From positions 1 to 46,348 of the forward strand of contig JAMOQM010000067.1 of the NCBI GenBank assembly GCA_027064005.1: a stretch of DNA of 46,348 nucleotides, in the 5' to 3' direction. Both the position numbers and the translations under genes were made by a program. This document shows, in pieces, positions 27,540 to 36,148 of the stretch (the stretch's first letter is position 1; the number at the start of each line of letters is the position of its first letter). Source of the DNA: Candidatus Cloacimonadota bacterium (GTDB lineage Bacteria; Cloacimonadota; Cloacimonadia; Cloacimonadales; JAMOQM01). The notes under the pieces were generated by a model. It was not told the DNA's origin, made no database searches, and saw nothing but the letters and a program-made list of their open reading frames with translations.

Positions 27540-28534
27540 TGAAAATTGTTTTAGACGCTTTTGGCAGCGATAATGCACCTTATCCTGAAATTGAAGGTGC
27601 AGTATTAGCTTTAAAAAATAATTATTGCGATTCAATAGTTCTTGTCGGTAAAAAAGATATAATTTCTAAAGAATTGGAAAAATATTTTTATGACAAAAAC
27701 AGATTGGAAATATTTGATGCATCTGAAGTTATCACTATGGAAGATAGTGCATCGGCTGCCGTGCGATCTAAAAAAGATTCCTCATTAGTCAAAGGACTTG
27801 AATTATGTAAACAAGGCAAAGGAGACGCTTTCGTAAGTCTCGGAAATACCGGAGCTGTAATGGCTGCTTCTTTATTTGCCTATGGAAGAATAAGAAATGT
27901 TAAAAGACCCGCTATTGCGATTACTCTTCCGACAAAAGAGAAACCGCAAATTGTTCTTGATGTCGGGGCTAATGTTGATTGTTCTGTAGAAAATCTTGTC
28001 CAATTCGCCGAATTAGGAAGTTTGTATTCCAAATTTCTTTTTGACATTGATGCACCAAAAGTCGCTTTGTTAAATATCGGTGAAGAAAATAAGAAAGGAA
28101 ATATTCTTTCCAAAGCAACTCATAAAGAATTGTCTGAAAGCAATACGATCAACTTTGTTGGAAATATTGAAGGGAAAGATCTTTTGAAAGGTATAGTTGA
28201 TGTTGTTGTTTGCGATGGTTTTGTAGGAAACGTGATGTTAAAAACTATCGAAGGAGCAGCAATTTCGATTTTTGAGATAATGAAAGAACAGTTTAAAAAA
28301 GATTGGATTGCCAAAATCGGTGCTTTACTTTCTTATCCTGTATTTTCATATTTGAAGAAAAAACTAGATCACTCTGAATATGGGGGAGCACTACTAGTCG
28401 GGTTAAACGGTATCACTATAATCGGACATGGGCGATCTAATGCAAAAGCTGTCAAAAATGCAATTAAGTTTGCGGATAAAATAGCTGCATCAGATTATCT
28501 GACTCATGCCAAAGAACACTTCAAAAGGAATTAA
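27539..28534 (+). CDS. plsX: Phosphate acyltransferase PlsX
   Basis: PlsX makes acyl-phosphate from acyl-ACP, feeding the PlsY glycerol-phosphate acyltransferase at the membrane. The 331-residue protein has the N-terminal DAFGSDNAPYPEIEGAV, then DSASAAVRSKKDSSLVKGLE, FVSLGNTGAVMAASLF, DVGANVDC and VVCDGFVGNVMLKTIEGAA, all typical of PlsX. The family more often has DAMGGD at the start; the F and S here are conservative. It is coupled to rpmF by a one-base overlap and is followed 2 bases later by fabH. Confidence 0.96.
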   Translation: MKIVLDAFGSDNAPYPEIEGAVLALKNNYCDSIVLVGKKDIISKELEKYFYDKNRLEIFDASEVITMEDSASAAVRSKKDSSLVKGLELCKQGKGDAFVSLGNTGAVMAASLFAYGRIRNVKRPAIAITLPTKEKPQIVLDVGANVDCSVENLVQFAELGSLYSKFLFDIDAPKVALLNIGEENKKGNILSKATHKELSESNTINFVGNIEGKDLLKGIVDVVVCDGFVGNVMLKTIEGAAISIFEIMKEQFKKDWIAKIGALLSYPVFSYLKKKLDHSEYGGALLVGLNGITIIGHGRSNAKAVKNAIKFADKIAASDYLTHAKEHFKRN

Positions 28535-28536
28535 TT

Positions 28537-29532
28537 ATGAGAACAAAATGGGAAGCTAAAATTGCCGGGACAGGACATTATGTTCCTGAAAAAGTACTAA
28601 CAAATTCCGATTTAGAAAAAATTGTCGATACCTCAGACGAGTGGATTAGATCGATGACCGGAATGGTTGAAAGACGTGTTGCTTCAAAAGATCAAGCTAG
28701 CTCCGATTTAGCTTACGAAGCCTCAATAAAAGCAATGGAAATGGCCGGAGTTAAAGGAAAAGATATTGGAATGGTTATCTGTGGAACAGTTACACCTGAC
28801 CATATGTTTCCAACTACCGCCTGCATACTTCAAAATAAAATTGGAGCCAGAGGTTGTCCTGCATTTGATATGTCTGCAGGATGTACCGGTTTCATTTATG
28901 GAGCGGATATTGCTCGCCAATATGTAGAAAATGGGATTGCTGATAACATCTTGGTTGTTGGTGTAGAAACTCTTACAAAAATTATCAATTGGAAAGACAG
29001 AAATACCTGCGTATTATTTGGTGATGGAGCCGGAGCGGCAATTATTTCAAGGACTCAATCTACTGATATTTCCAAAATTATAGATTCGGAAATTATGGCT
29101 GACGGAGCTTTCGGCGATTTATTAATTATGGAAGCGGGTGGTTCAAGAATGCCGGCATCGGAAGAAACGGTAAGAGAAAATTTGCATACAATCCAAATGC
29201 AAGGAAATAAGGTGTTTAAACACGCTGTAAAATCCATGGCTTTGGTTTGCGAAAAAGTTCTAAAAAGAAATAATATGGATAGTCATTCAATTGATTGGGT
29301 AGTTCCACATCAAGCTAACGTCCGAATTATTGATTCTTTAGCAAAAAGATTAAAAGTAGATAAAGACAAAGTAATTATTAATATAGAAAAATACGGAAAT
29401 ACTTCCGCAAGTACTATTCCAATTGCCATTGATGAAGCAATTAGAGCAAACAAAATCCGAAAAGGTGATATTGTTTTGATGACTGCTTTTGGTGCCGGCT
29501 TAACTTACGGTGCTTATTTAGTTCGAATTTAG
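28537..29532 (+). CDS. fabH: 3-oxoacyl-ACP synthase III (KAS III)
   Basis: FabH starts fatty acid synthesis by condensing acetyl-CoA (or a branched primer) with malonyl-ACP. The 331-residue protein contains the full catalytic triad: Cys116 in DMSAGCTGFIYG, His258 in VVPHQANVRI and Asn288 in EKYGNTSAS. LFGDGAGAAI and the C-terminal MTAFGAGLTYGA are also typical. Length is normal. AAGGAA precedes its ATG. No second ketoacyl synthase III is present in the window. Confidence 0.97.
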   Translation: MRTKWEAKIAGTGHYVPEKVLTNSDLEKIVDTSDEWIRSMTGMVERRVASKDQASSDLAYEASIKAMEMAGVKGKDIGMVICGTVTPDHMFPTTACILQNKIGARGCPAFDMSAGCTGFIYGADIARQYVENGIADNILVVGVETLTKIINWKDRNTCVLFGDGAGAAIISRTQSTDISKIIDSEIMADGAFGDLLIMEAGGSRMPASEETVRENLHTIQMQGNKVFKHAVKSMALVCEKVLKRNNMDSHSIDWVVPHQANVRIIDSLAKRLKVDKDKVIINIEKYGNTSASTIPIAIDEAIRANKIRKGDIVLMTAFGAGLTYGAYLVRI

Positions 29533-29541
29533 GAGGATTAA

Positions 29542-30498
29542 ATGAGTTTTCAAGGGAAAAAAGTTGCTTTCTTGTTTCCCGGACAAGGAGCACAATACAT
29601 TGGAATGGCAAATGATTTTATTGAATCAAATCAAAGTTTTGAAGATGTGTTAGTTAATTTTGATAAATCAAATAACACTAATCTTCTAAATATAATTAAA
29701 GAAGGTCCTGAAGAAAAATTAAAGGACACAAAATATACTCAACCGGCAATATTATTTCACAGTATCGTTGCCCTAAAAACACTTCAAAGTAAAATAGATA
29801 TTAGTGCTGATTATGTTGCAGGACATTCATTAGGTGAATTTTCGGCATTAGTTGCAAATAATGTTTTAGATTTTCAAGATGCACTTTATTTAGTTCATAA
29901 ACGTGGTCAATTTATGATTGAAGCAAACGGTGACAAACCATTTGGAATGGCGGCAATTATCGGATTATCTTCTGAGGAAGTAAAAGATATTTGTAACGAA
30001 GCTTCCAAAACCGACATTGTTATTGCAGCTAATTATAACACCCCGATTCAAACCGTAATTTCCGGTTCTAAAGCCGGTGTTGATAAAGCTTGTGAAATTG
30101 CAAAAGAAAGAAAAGCAAAACGCGTAATTCCTTTAATTGTCGGTGGACCTTTTCACTCACCATTGATTGAAAAAGCCGCTACATTATTAGAAGAAGAAAT
30201 GGCTAAAATAAATTTCAAAAGCACAAAAATACCTGTTATCGCAAATGTAGATGCTAAACCGCATTCAGATTCAAAACAAATCAAACAAAATCTTAAAGAT
30301 CAGGTTGTCTCTTCTGTTTTATGGGTTGATTCTATGAAATATCTCATAAATGAAAATGTTGATATCTTTATTGAATTTGGTCCAAAAGGCGTTTTAGCCG
30401 GAATGATGAGAAAAATCGATCGTAAGAAAAAAGTTCTTACAATTGACACACTTGATGATGTTGAAAAAGTGGTTGAGGAGTTAAAAAAATATGAATAG
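29542..30498 (+). CDS. fabD: Malonyl-CoA:ACP transacylase
   Basis: FabD loads malonyl groups on ACP for chain extension. The 318-residue protein shows FLFPGQGAQYIGM at the N-terminus, the nucleophile Ser96 in AGHSLGEFSAL, HKRGQFMIEA and VGGPFHSPL with the catalytic His. FIEFGPKGVLAGMM is near the C-terminus. Length is normal. AGGAGG precedes its start and it overlaps fabG by 8 bases. Confidence 0.97.
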   Translation: MSFQGKKVAFLFPGQGAQYIGMANDFIESNQSFEDVLVNFDKSNNTNLLNIIKEGPEEKLKDTKYTQPAILFHSIVALKTLQSKIDISADYVAGHSLGEFSALVANNVLDFQDALYLVHKRGQFMIEANGDKPFGMAAIIGLSSEEVKDICNEASKTDIVIAANYNTPIQTVISGSKAGVDKACEIAKERKAKRVIPLIVGGPFHSPLIEKAATLLEEEMAKINFKSTKIPVIANVDAKPHSDSKQIKQNLKDQVVSSVLWVDSMKYLINENVDIFIEFGPKGVLAGMMRKIDRKKKVLTIDTLDDVEKVVEELKKYE

Positions 30499-31237
30499 AC
30501 TAAAAGATAAAGTTGCCGTAATAACCGGAAGTGCCAGAGGAATTGGATTTGTTATCGCAAAAGTTTTTGCTGAAGAAGGTGCAAAAGTTGTTATCCTTGA
30601 TATGAATCAAGAAAGTGTAGATAACGCAGTAAAAAAAATTGCGGAAATTAATCCTGAAGTTTCAGGATTTGTAGCAAATGTTACAGACCCGGAAATGGTG
30701 GCAAATACTGTAAAAGAAATTATTAAGACTTATAAAAAAATCGATGTTTTAGTTAATAATGCCGGAATTACAAAAGACGGTTTATTAATGAAAATGAAAG
30801 AATCCGATTGGGATGCAGTTATCAATGTTAACTTAAAAGGAACTTTTTTATGTACTCAAAAAGTTATCAGATATATGCTTAAACAACGTTCAGGTTCAAT
30901 AATAAATATCTCCTCGGTTATTGGAATAATGGGAAATGCCGGACAAGCAAATTATGCTGCATCAAAAGGTGGAATAATTGCCTTAACCAAATCCTCCGCA
31001 AAAGAATTTGCCTCAAGAAGTATTAGAGTTAATGCGGTTGCCCCGGGATTTATTGAAACTGAAATGACTGCAAAATTACCGGAAAATGTAATTGAAGAAT
31101 ATGCAAAATCCATCCCTTTAAATAGAATGGGTAAACCACGCGATGTTGCTAATCTTTGCCTTTTCTTGGCATCTGATGATTCAAACTACATAACCGGACA
31201 AGTAATTAAAGTTGATGGTGGTTTAGTCAACGGCTAA
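30491..31237 (+). CDS. fabG: 3-oxoacyl-ACP reductase
   Basis: FabG reduces 3-ketoacyl-ACP with NADPH. The 248-residue short-chain dehydrogenase has the cofactor motif VITGSARGIGFVIA, VNNAGITKDGLLMKM and catalytic NISSVIG with Tyr155 and Lys159 in YAASKGG. RVNAVAPGFIETEMT and the C-terminal YITGQVIKVDGGLV complete the pattern. Length and context (fabD before, acpP after) identify it as the fatty acid enzyme rather than another member of this large family. Confidence 0.96.
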   Translation: MNRLKDKVAVITGSARGIGFVIAKVFAEEGAKVVILDMNQESVDNAVKKIAEINPEVSGFVANVTDPEMVANTVKEIIKTYKKIDVLVNNAGITKDGLLMKMKESDWDAVINVNLKGTFLCTQKVIRYMLKQRSGSIINISSVIGIMGNAGQANYAASKGGIIALTKSSAKEFASRSIRVNAVAPGFIETEMTAKLPENVIEEYAKSIPLNRMGKPRDVANLCLFLASDDSNYITGQVIKVDGGLVNG

Positions 31238-31293
31238 ATCATACAAAAATAAACTGAATAAAATAGAAAATATCTATCCCCAAGGAGGAAAAA

Positions 31294-31530
31294 ATGGATA
31301 TAGCTGCAGAAGTAAAAAAAATAGTAGTTGCAGAACTTGGTGTTGACGAAGCTGAAGTAACAAACGAAGCACGTTTTATTGAAGATCTTGGTGCTGATTC
31401 TCTTGATACAGTAGAATTAATCATGAAATTCGAAGAAAAATTCGACCTTGATATTCCGGACGAAGACGCTGAAGGAATGACAACTGTTGGTGATGTAGTT
31501 GCGTATGTAAAGGCTAAACTCGCTAACTAA
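31294..31530 (+). CDS. acpP: Acyl carrier protein
   Basis: The 78-residue acidic protein carries the growing acyl chain. The phosphopantetheine site is Ser36 in [14 protein letters not shown], and the C-terminus [11 protein letters not shown] is typical. A very strong AAGGAGGAAAA ribosome site sits 5 bases upstream, fitting the high amount of ACP needed. A GC-richer hairpin follows directly after the gene. Confidence 0.97.
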   Translation: MDIAAEVKKIVVAELGVDEAEVTNEARFIEDLGADSLDTVELIMKFEEKFDLDIPDEDAEGMTTVGDVVAYVKAKLAN

Positions 31531-31540
31531 TTTTTTTAAT

Positions 31541-31563
31541 GGTTGTGCGTATATCGCACAACC
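31541..31563 (+). terminator. Hairpin after acpP: partial terminator or mRNA stabiliser
   Basis: GGTTGTGCG and CGCACAACC form a perfect 9-bp stem around TATAT, 10 bases past the acpP stop. Downstream it is followed by GCTAATTAATTTTT, not a continuous U-tract, so it would stop transcription only in part or protect the acpP 3' end while allowing fabF expression. Placement between a very abundant and a less abundant product supports that reading. Confidence 0.6.
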
Positions 31564-31588
31564 GCTAATTAATTTTTATGAGGTTAAA

Positions 31589-32827
31589 ATGAATAAAAGA
31601 AGAGTAGTTGTAACCGGAATTGGCACAATAAATCCCATCGGTAAAAACGTAAATGAAACTTGGAAAAATTTAATTGCCGGGAAAAACGGGATTGGGCTAA
31701 TTACAAGATTTGATACGACCCAATTCACAAGCAAAATTGCCGGGGAAATCAAAGATTATGATCCATTACAACATTTTAAGACAAAAGAATTAAAAAAAAT
31801 AGATTTATATGCTCAATACGCATTAATTGCAGCAACTGAAGCAATAGAAGATTCAGGATTGGATAAATACAATTTTGACCCGTTCTCATTTGGTTCAATT
31901 ATTGGTTCGGGCATTGGTGGAATGTTAACATTTGAAGAAGAGACTTTTAAATTTTTCAAAAAAGGTGCCAGACGCATTAGTCCTTTTTTCATTCCAAAAA
32001 TGATTTCTAATATAGGTGCAGCTCAAATCTCCATTAAATACGGATTAAGAGGACCTAACTATAATATTTCTTCCGCCTGTGCTTCTGCAAATCATGCAAT
32101 TGGGACATCGTTTAGATTTATTCAAGCCGGTGATGCCGATATTATGATTACCGGTGGTGCGGAAGCTTCTGTTACGCAAATGTCTTTGGGCGGATTTTGT
32201 TCCATGAAAGCATTGAGTACGCGAAATGATGATCCCGGTAAAGCATGTCGTCCTTTTGATAAAGAAAGAGATGGTTTTATCATGGCTGAAGGAGCAGGAA
32301 TTCTTGTTTTGGAAGAACTTGAACATGCTAGAAAACGCGGTGCCAAAATCTATGCGGAATTGGTTGGTTTTGGGGCAACAGGAGATGCTTATCATATTAC
32401 AGCACCGGATTCGGAAGGAATTTCGGGAGTATATGCAATAGAGAAAGCAATGAAAGAAGCAGGTGTAAAAAAAGATGAAGTTGATTATTTTAACGCTCAC
32501 GGAACATCTACTCCTTTGAATGATAAAATTGAAACAACTATTCTTAAAAAAGTATTTGGTGAACACGCAAAAAATATTTCCGTAAATTCTACAAAATCAA
32601 TGATTGGTCATTCACTCGGAGCTGCTGCCGGAATTGAAGCAATTGCCTGTGTAAAAACTATCACCGATAGCATAGTTCATCCAACAATAAATTATGAAAA
32701 TCCTGATCCTGAATGTGATTTGGATTACACTCCAAATAAAGCGGTTAAACGAGATGTTAAAATTGCGTTAAGCAATTCTCTTGGATTTGGCGGACATAAC
32801 GGAGTTTTGATTTTTAAAAAATATTAA
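31589..32827 (+). CDS. fabF: 3-oxoacyl-ACP synthase II (KAS II)
   Basis: FabF carries out the chain-extending condensation of acyl-ACP with malonyl-ACP. The 412-residue protein has VVVTGIGTINPIG at the start, the catalytic triad Cys164 (NISSACASANHAIG), His304 (NAHGTSTPLND) and His341 (MIGHSLGAAAG), and NSLGFGGHNGVL at the C-terminus. Length is normal. GAGG precedes the start. A strong terminator follows, so it ends the rpmF-fab transcript. Confidence 0.97.
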   Translation: MNKRRVVVTGIGTINPIGKNVNETWKNLIAGKNGIGLITRFDTTQFTSKIAGEIKDYDPLQHFKTKELKKIDLYAQYALIAATEAIEDSGLDKYNFDPFSFGSIIGSGIGGMLTFEEETFKFFKKGARRISPFFIPKMISNIGAAQISIKYGLRGPNYNISSACASANHAIGTSFRFIQAGDADIMITGGAEASVTQMSLGGFCSMKALSTRNDDPGKACRPFDKERDGFIMAEGAGILVLEELEHARKRGAKIYAELVGFGATGDAYHITAPDSEGISGVYAIEKAMKEAGVKKDEVDYFNAHGTSTPLNDKIETTILKKVFGEHAKNISVNSTKSMIGHSLGAAAGIEAIACVKTITDSIVHPTINYENPDPECDLDYTPNKAVKRDVKIALSNSLGFGGHNGVLIFKKY

Positions 32828-32830
32828 TCT

Positions 32831-32855
32831 AAAGGGCTGAAAAAGCCCTTTTTTT
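32831..32855 (+). terminator. Rho-independent terminator after fabF
   Basis: AAAGGGCT and AGCCCTTT form an 8-bp stem around GAAAA, and the T-run continues to base 32855. It follows the fabF stop by a few bases. The rnc start lies 15 bases further on, so rnc needs readthrough or its own promoter. Confidence 0.9.
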
Positions 32856-32869
32856 CTAGAAGGTGATTT

Positions 32870-33643
32870 GTGAGACAAATTTTGAAATCTATTCTGCAAT
32901 ATTTTAAAGATTCAAAAGAAAAGCACTCTGAAACCCAAAATGATTGGGATGAAAAGATTATTAATTTTACGGAAAGTATTAATTATAAATTTCAGAATAT
33001 TTCTCTTTTGAAAGCTGCCTTAACACATAGTTCTTTTATCAAAAGAACAGTTAATGTTTCTGCTATTTCTCCTTTTGAGAGAATGGAATTTTTGGGTGAT
33101 TCAATTTTAGGTTTGGTTGTTGCCGAACGTCTTTTTACCGATTATCCCGAAAAACAGGAAGGCCATTTATCAAAAATGAAGTCAAAACTAGTATCTGAAA
33201 AATTTCTTTATTTAAAAGCAAAAAAAATTGAATTAGGAAAATACATTTTAATGAGTGATGATGAAGAAAGAAGCGGAGGTCGCGAAAGAGCGTCAATCGT
33301 TTCAGATATGATGGAATCATTAATCTGTGCCTTGTATCTTGATGGTGGTTATGAAGCTTCTAAAAATTTCATTTGTAATTTTATAATGAACAACTATAAA
33401 GTTGATATTCAAAATGATAATTTAAAAAATTATAAAAGCATCTTACAAGAATATTGCCAATCTAAATACCAAAAACCTCCTGATTATGAGACTATAAGTG
33501 AAGAAGGTCCGGAACATTTGAAAAAATTCCGTGTCATAGTTTTAATTAACAAAGTTAAACATCAAACCGGAGTGGGAAGAACCAAAAAAGCTGCTCAACA
33601 AGAAGCGGCAAAAAATACTTTGAAGGAATTAAATATTTTGTAA
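32870..33643 (+). CDS. rnc: Ribonuclease III
   Basis: RNase III cuts double-stranded RNA in rRNA and mRNA processing. The 257-residue protein has an N-terminal extension of ~25 residues and then the endonuclease domain with ERMEFLGDSILGLVVAE (catalytic acidic residues). ERSGGRERASIVSDMMESLI holds the second acidic pair. A C-terminal double-stranded RNA-binding domain follows (about 185-255, YKSILQEYCQSKYQKPPDY and GVGRTKKAAQQEAAKNTL). It starts with GTG behind AGAAGG. Its stop shares a base with the next gene (TAATG). Confidence 0.96.
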   Translation: MRQILKSILQYFKDSKEKHSETQNDWDEKIINFTESINYKFQNISLLKAALTHSSFIKRTVNVSAISPFERMEFLGDSILGLVVAERLFTDYPEKQEGHLSKMKSKLVSEKFLYLKAKKIELGKYILMSDDEERSGGRERASIVSDMMESLICALYLDGGYEASKNFICNFIMNNYKVDIQNDNLKNYKSILQEYCQSKYQKPPDYETISEEGPEHLKKFRVIVLINKVKHQTGVGRTKKAAQQEAAKNTLKELNIL

Positions 33644-34593
33644 TGCGAATATTTCCAATTTTCATTACAAATCAAGGCTGTCCTTTTAAATGTGTTTATT
33701 GTAATCAAAAAGCAATAACTCACGATTATAAAATTGATTGGGAAAAAATAATTTCCGATGTAAATAACTTTACCAATTTCAACCAATGTGTCTCAGAAAA
33801 CGAAATTGCATTTTTCGGAGGGACATTTACCGCCCTTCCGGAAAATATTCAACAAATGTACTTTGATAAATTTTCTGAATTTTTACCTAAAATTCGAGGA
33901 TTCAGATTATCTACCAGACCTGATTGTATCAATGATAAAATATTACAATTTCTAAAAAAGAATAAGGTTAGCACGATTGAATTGGGTGTACAAAGTTTAG
34001 ATGATTCCGTCCTCAAAAAATCTAAACGCGGTTATGTCTCTTCCAAAGTAATTTCTTCTTCAAAGTTAATCAAACAATATGGATTTGATTTAGGAATTCA
34101 ATTAATGCCGGGTTTGCCGGGATCATCAAAAAAAACAATCTTAGAATCTGCTGAAAAAACCAGCCGAATAAAACCTGACTTTGTTAGAATTTATCCGACA
34201 ATTGTTATCAAAAATACTGAGTTGGAAAATTGGTACAATGACGGACTCTTTACTCCACTTACATTAGATGAAGCAATCAGTATTTCCACCGAAATGATAA
34301 GATTGTTTGATAAAAAAAATATAAAAGTAATAAAAATAGGACTGCATTCTGAAATAGAGAAAGAAGAAATTATCATCGGTCCTTTTCATCAAGCATTTGG
34401 AGAATTAGTTAAAGGTGAACTATTATTAGATTCGATAATTAAAGAATATGAAAAGAATAATTTCTTCAAAATAGATAAAAAAGATATCTCACTCATTGTT
34501 GGCCACAAAAAAAGATTATTAAATAAAATTAAAAAACTGCTCGGACAAGATAAAGTAAAAATACTTATTGACAATGTAATCAAAGAAATTTAA
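33643..34593 (+). CDS. Radical SAM protein, Elp3/HemN-like
   Basis: The 316-residue protein has the radical SAM cluster motif CPFKCVYC (Cys13, Cys17, Cys20) at the very N-terminus. IAFFGGTFTALP, a GGE-like SAM-binding strand, then LSTRPDCI, STIELGVQSLDD and IQLMPGLPGSS follow. This layout matches the Elp3-like radical SAM proteins often found next to rnc in anaerobes. Their substrate is unknown, and they lack the Elp3 acetyltransferase domain, as does this one. It is coupled to rnc by a one-base overlap. Confidence 0.9.
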   Translation: MRIFPIFITNQGCPFKCVYCNQKAITHDYKIDWEKIISDVNNFTNFNQCVSENEIAFFGGTFTALPENIQQMYFDKFSEFLPKIRGFRLSTRPDCINDKILQFLKKNKVSTIELGVQSLDDSVLKKSKRGYVSSKVISSSKLIKQYGFDLGIQLMPGLPGSSKKTILESAEKTSRIKPDFVRIYPTIVIKNTELENWYNDGLFTPLTLDEAISISTEMIRLFDKKNIKVIKIGLHSEIEKEEIIIGPFHQAFGELVKGELLLDSIIKEYEKNNFFKIDKKDISLIVGHKKRLLNKIKKLLGQDKVKILIDNVIKEI

Positions 34594-34614
34594 ATTTTGT
34601 TCAAGGAGATTATA

Positions 34615-36147
34615 ATGAAAAAAAATTTAATTATTTTATTTATACTTGCCGCCATAATTATTTCATGCCAAATGCCTGAAAAATTTTCCGGAGTACATTA
34701 CGGTTTGCCAATGGCTTTACCAATGATGAACCAAGATTATTTTATTAAAGATTTGATAGATTCAACTAATTTCATAGAAAACAACGATTCAATTTTTTTC
34801 ACGTATTCTACCGATTTAAAAAGTTATCATATCGATACCCAAATGAATATCAATGAAAAAAGTACTGATGAAATCCCTATTATTTCAAATATAGATACAA
34901 CTGCAACAATGTCTCTGAGTGAAACAGGAATTTGGGATGATGATATTAAAATTACTTACGGAATTGTTGATAGTTGGACGCTTCAAATCGATCCGGAAGC
35001 ATTTCACGTTAATAATGAAGTTCCTCTTCAAAAATTAACTTTAACTTTTGACGACGTTTATACTCCGAACGGAGAAGATAATCTTAGCTTGGAAATTACA
35101 GATTTTAGCCAAATCAATCAATTTAATTTAGACGGTTACATTATTGGAAATCCTACCAACACTACTTATATTGATACTTTGACTTTCCACGTGGCAACAG
35201 AAACAACATTGCCGGAAAATGTCATACTTCCTGTTGGACAATTCAGAATGTTTTTTAACGGGCATATTTATTTTGATGAATTGAACGGAACATTGTTTAA
35301 TAAAGTTTTGGATGGCGACGATCAGGAAACCAATATAGACATTGATTATCCGGAAAATATTGCGAATGCCATTGATTTGGCTGATGCAAAATTAAAAATC
35401 GGAATCTGGAATACAATGGGATTCGATGTAACTTTGTTTGGGAAATTAACCGGTTATAATGATACTACCGGCGATTCTTTATCATTAACATTTAACGATG
35501 ATGATCAAATAACTTTTGCTGCTGCAACCACAAAATATGATTCTGTTTATTCAGAAGTAACAATTGAAGATTCAGTAGCCGCTCTCATAAATATTATGCC
35601 CAATCGTATGAAAATGACTAATATTAAATTTTATGTCGGAAGATATTCTTATGATGTTGGATATGCTTATAAAGGTGCCGGAGCTCACGGGAGTTCAACC
35701 GCTCTTGTACCATTCAATTTTGTTTTTCATAATGAACCAATTAAACCGGATACTTTAATAGAAATTGATATCTCCGATGATAATCAGGATTTGATTGATG
35801 AACAAATTAACTCCGCAGCCTTAAAACTTAATTTAACAAATAATATTCCGGTTGGCGGCACAGTTAATATCTACTTTTCTCCGGAGAAATCCGATGTTTT
35901 TACATCTCCAACTTTATCATTTTTAAATAAAGAAATTAATCCGGGAGTTAATGCTCAAGCTGGGTATTCAGAAGTAAATTTTGATTTGACTAAAACCGAC
36001 TTAAATAGCTTTTTACATTCTAAAATTTATTGCGGTTTAATATTTAATTTTCATAATTCTAATGGTGCGGTCATTATTCATCCTCAAGATCATTTAAATG
36101 TTAAAGGTCGAATAGATGTCCTTTTTGATGTTAATACGGAGGATTAA
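34615..36147 (+). CDS. Uncharacterised lipoprotein, 510 residues
   Basis: A lipoprotein signal peptide ends in the lipobox IISC (Cys18). The remaining ~490 residues are beta-rich with many acidic residues and no catalytic motif I know. Repeated strand-turn patterns suggest several beta-sandwich units (for example LQKLTLTFDDVYTPNGED and LKLNLTNNIPVGGTVNIYF). I start it at the ATG at 34615, behind AAGGAG, rather than 18 bases upstream. The ribosome site of the following barrel gene lies in its last codons, so the two are coupled and may act together at the outer membrane. Function is unknown. Confidence 0.75.
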   Translation: MKKNLIILFILAAIIISCQMPEKFSGVHYGLPMALPMMNQDYFIKDLIDSTNFIENNDSIFFTYSTDLKSYHIDTQMNINEKSTDEIPIISNIDTTATMSLSETGIWDDDIKITYGIVDSWTLQIDPEAFHVNNEVPLQKLTLTFDDVYTPNGEDNLSLEITDFSQINQFNLDGYIIGNPTNTTYIDTLTFHVATETTLPENVILPVGQFRMFFNGHIYFDELNGTLFNKVLDGDDQETNIDIDYPENIANAIDLADAKLKIGIWNTMGFDVTLFGKLTGYNDTTGDSLSLTFNDDDQITFAAATTKYDSVYSEVTIEDSVAALINIMPNRMKMTNIKFYVGRYSYDVGYAYKGAGAHGSSTALVPFNFVFHNEPIKPDTLIEIDISDDNQDLIDEQINSAALKLNLTNNIPVGGTVNIYFSPEKSDVFTSPTLSFLNKEINPGVNAQAGYSEVNFDLTKTDLNSFLHSKIYCGLIFNFHNSNGAVIIHPQDHLNVKGRIDVLFDVNTED

Positions 36148-36148
36148 A

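Noticed and set aside
32045-32566. 173-residue minus-strand frame inside fabF
   Set aside because: It is a mirror of strongly conserved fabF coding sequence, with the cysteine- and phenylalanine-rich composition typical of antisense frames.
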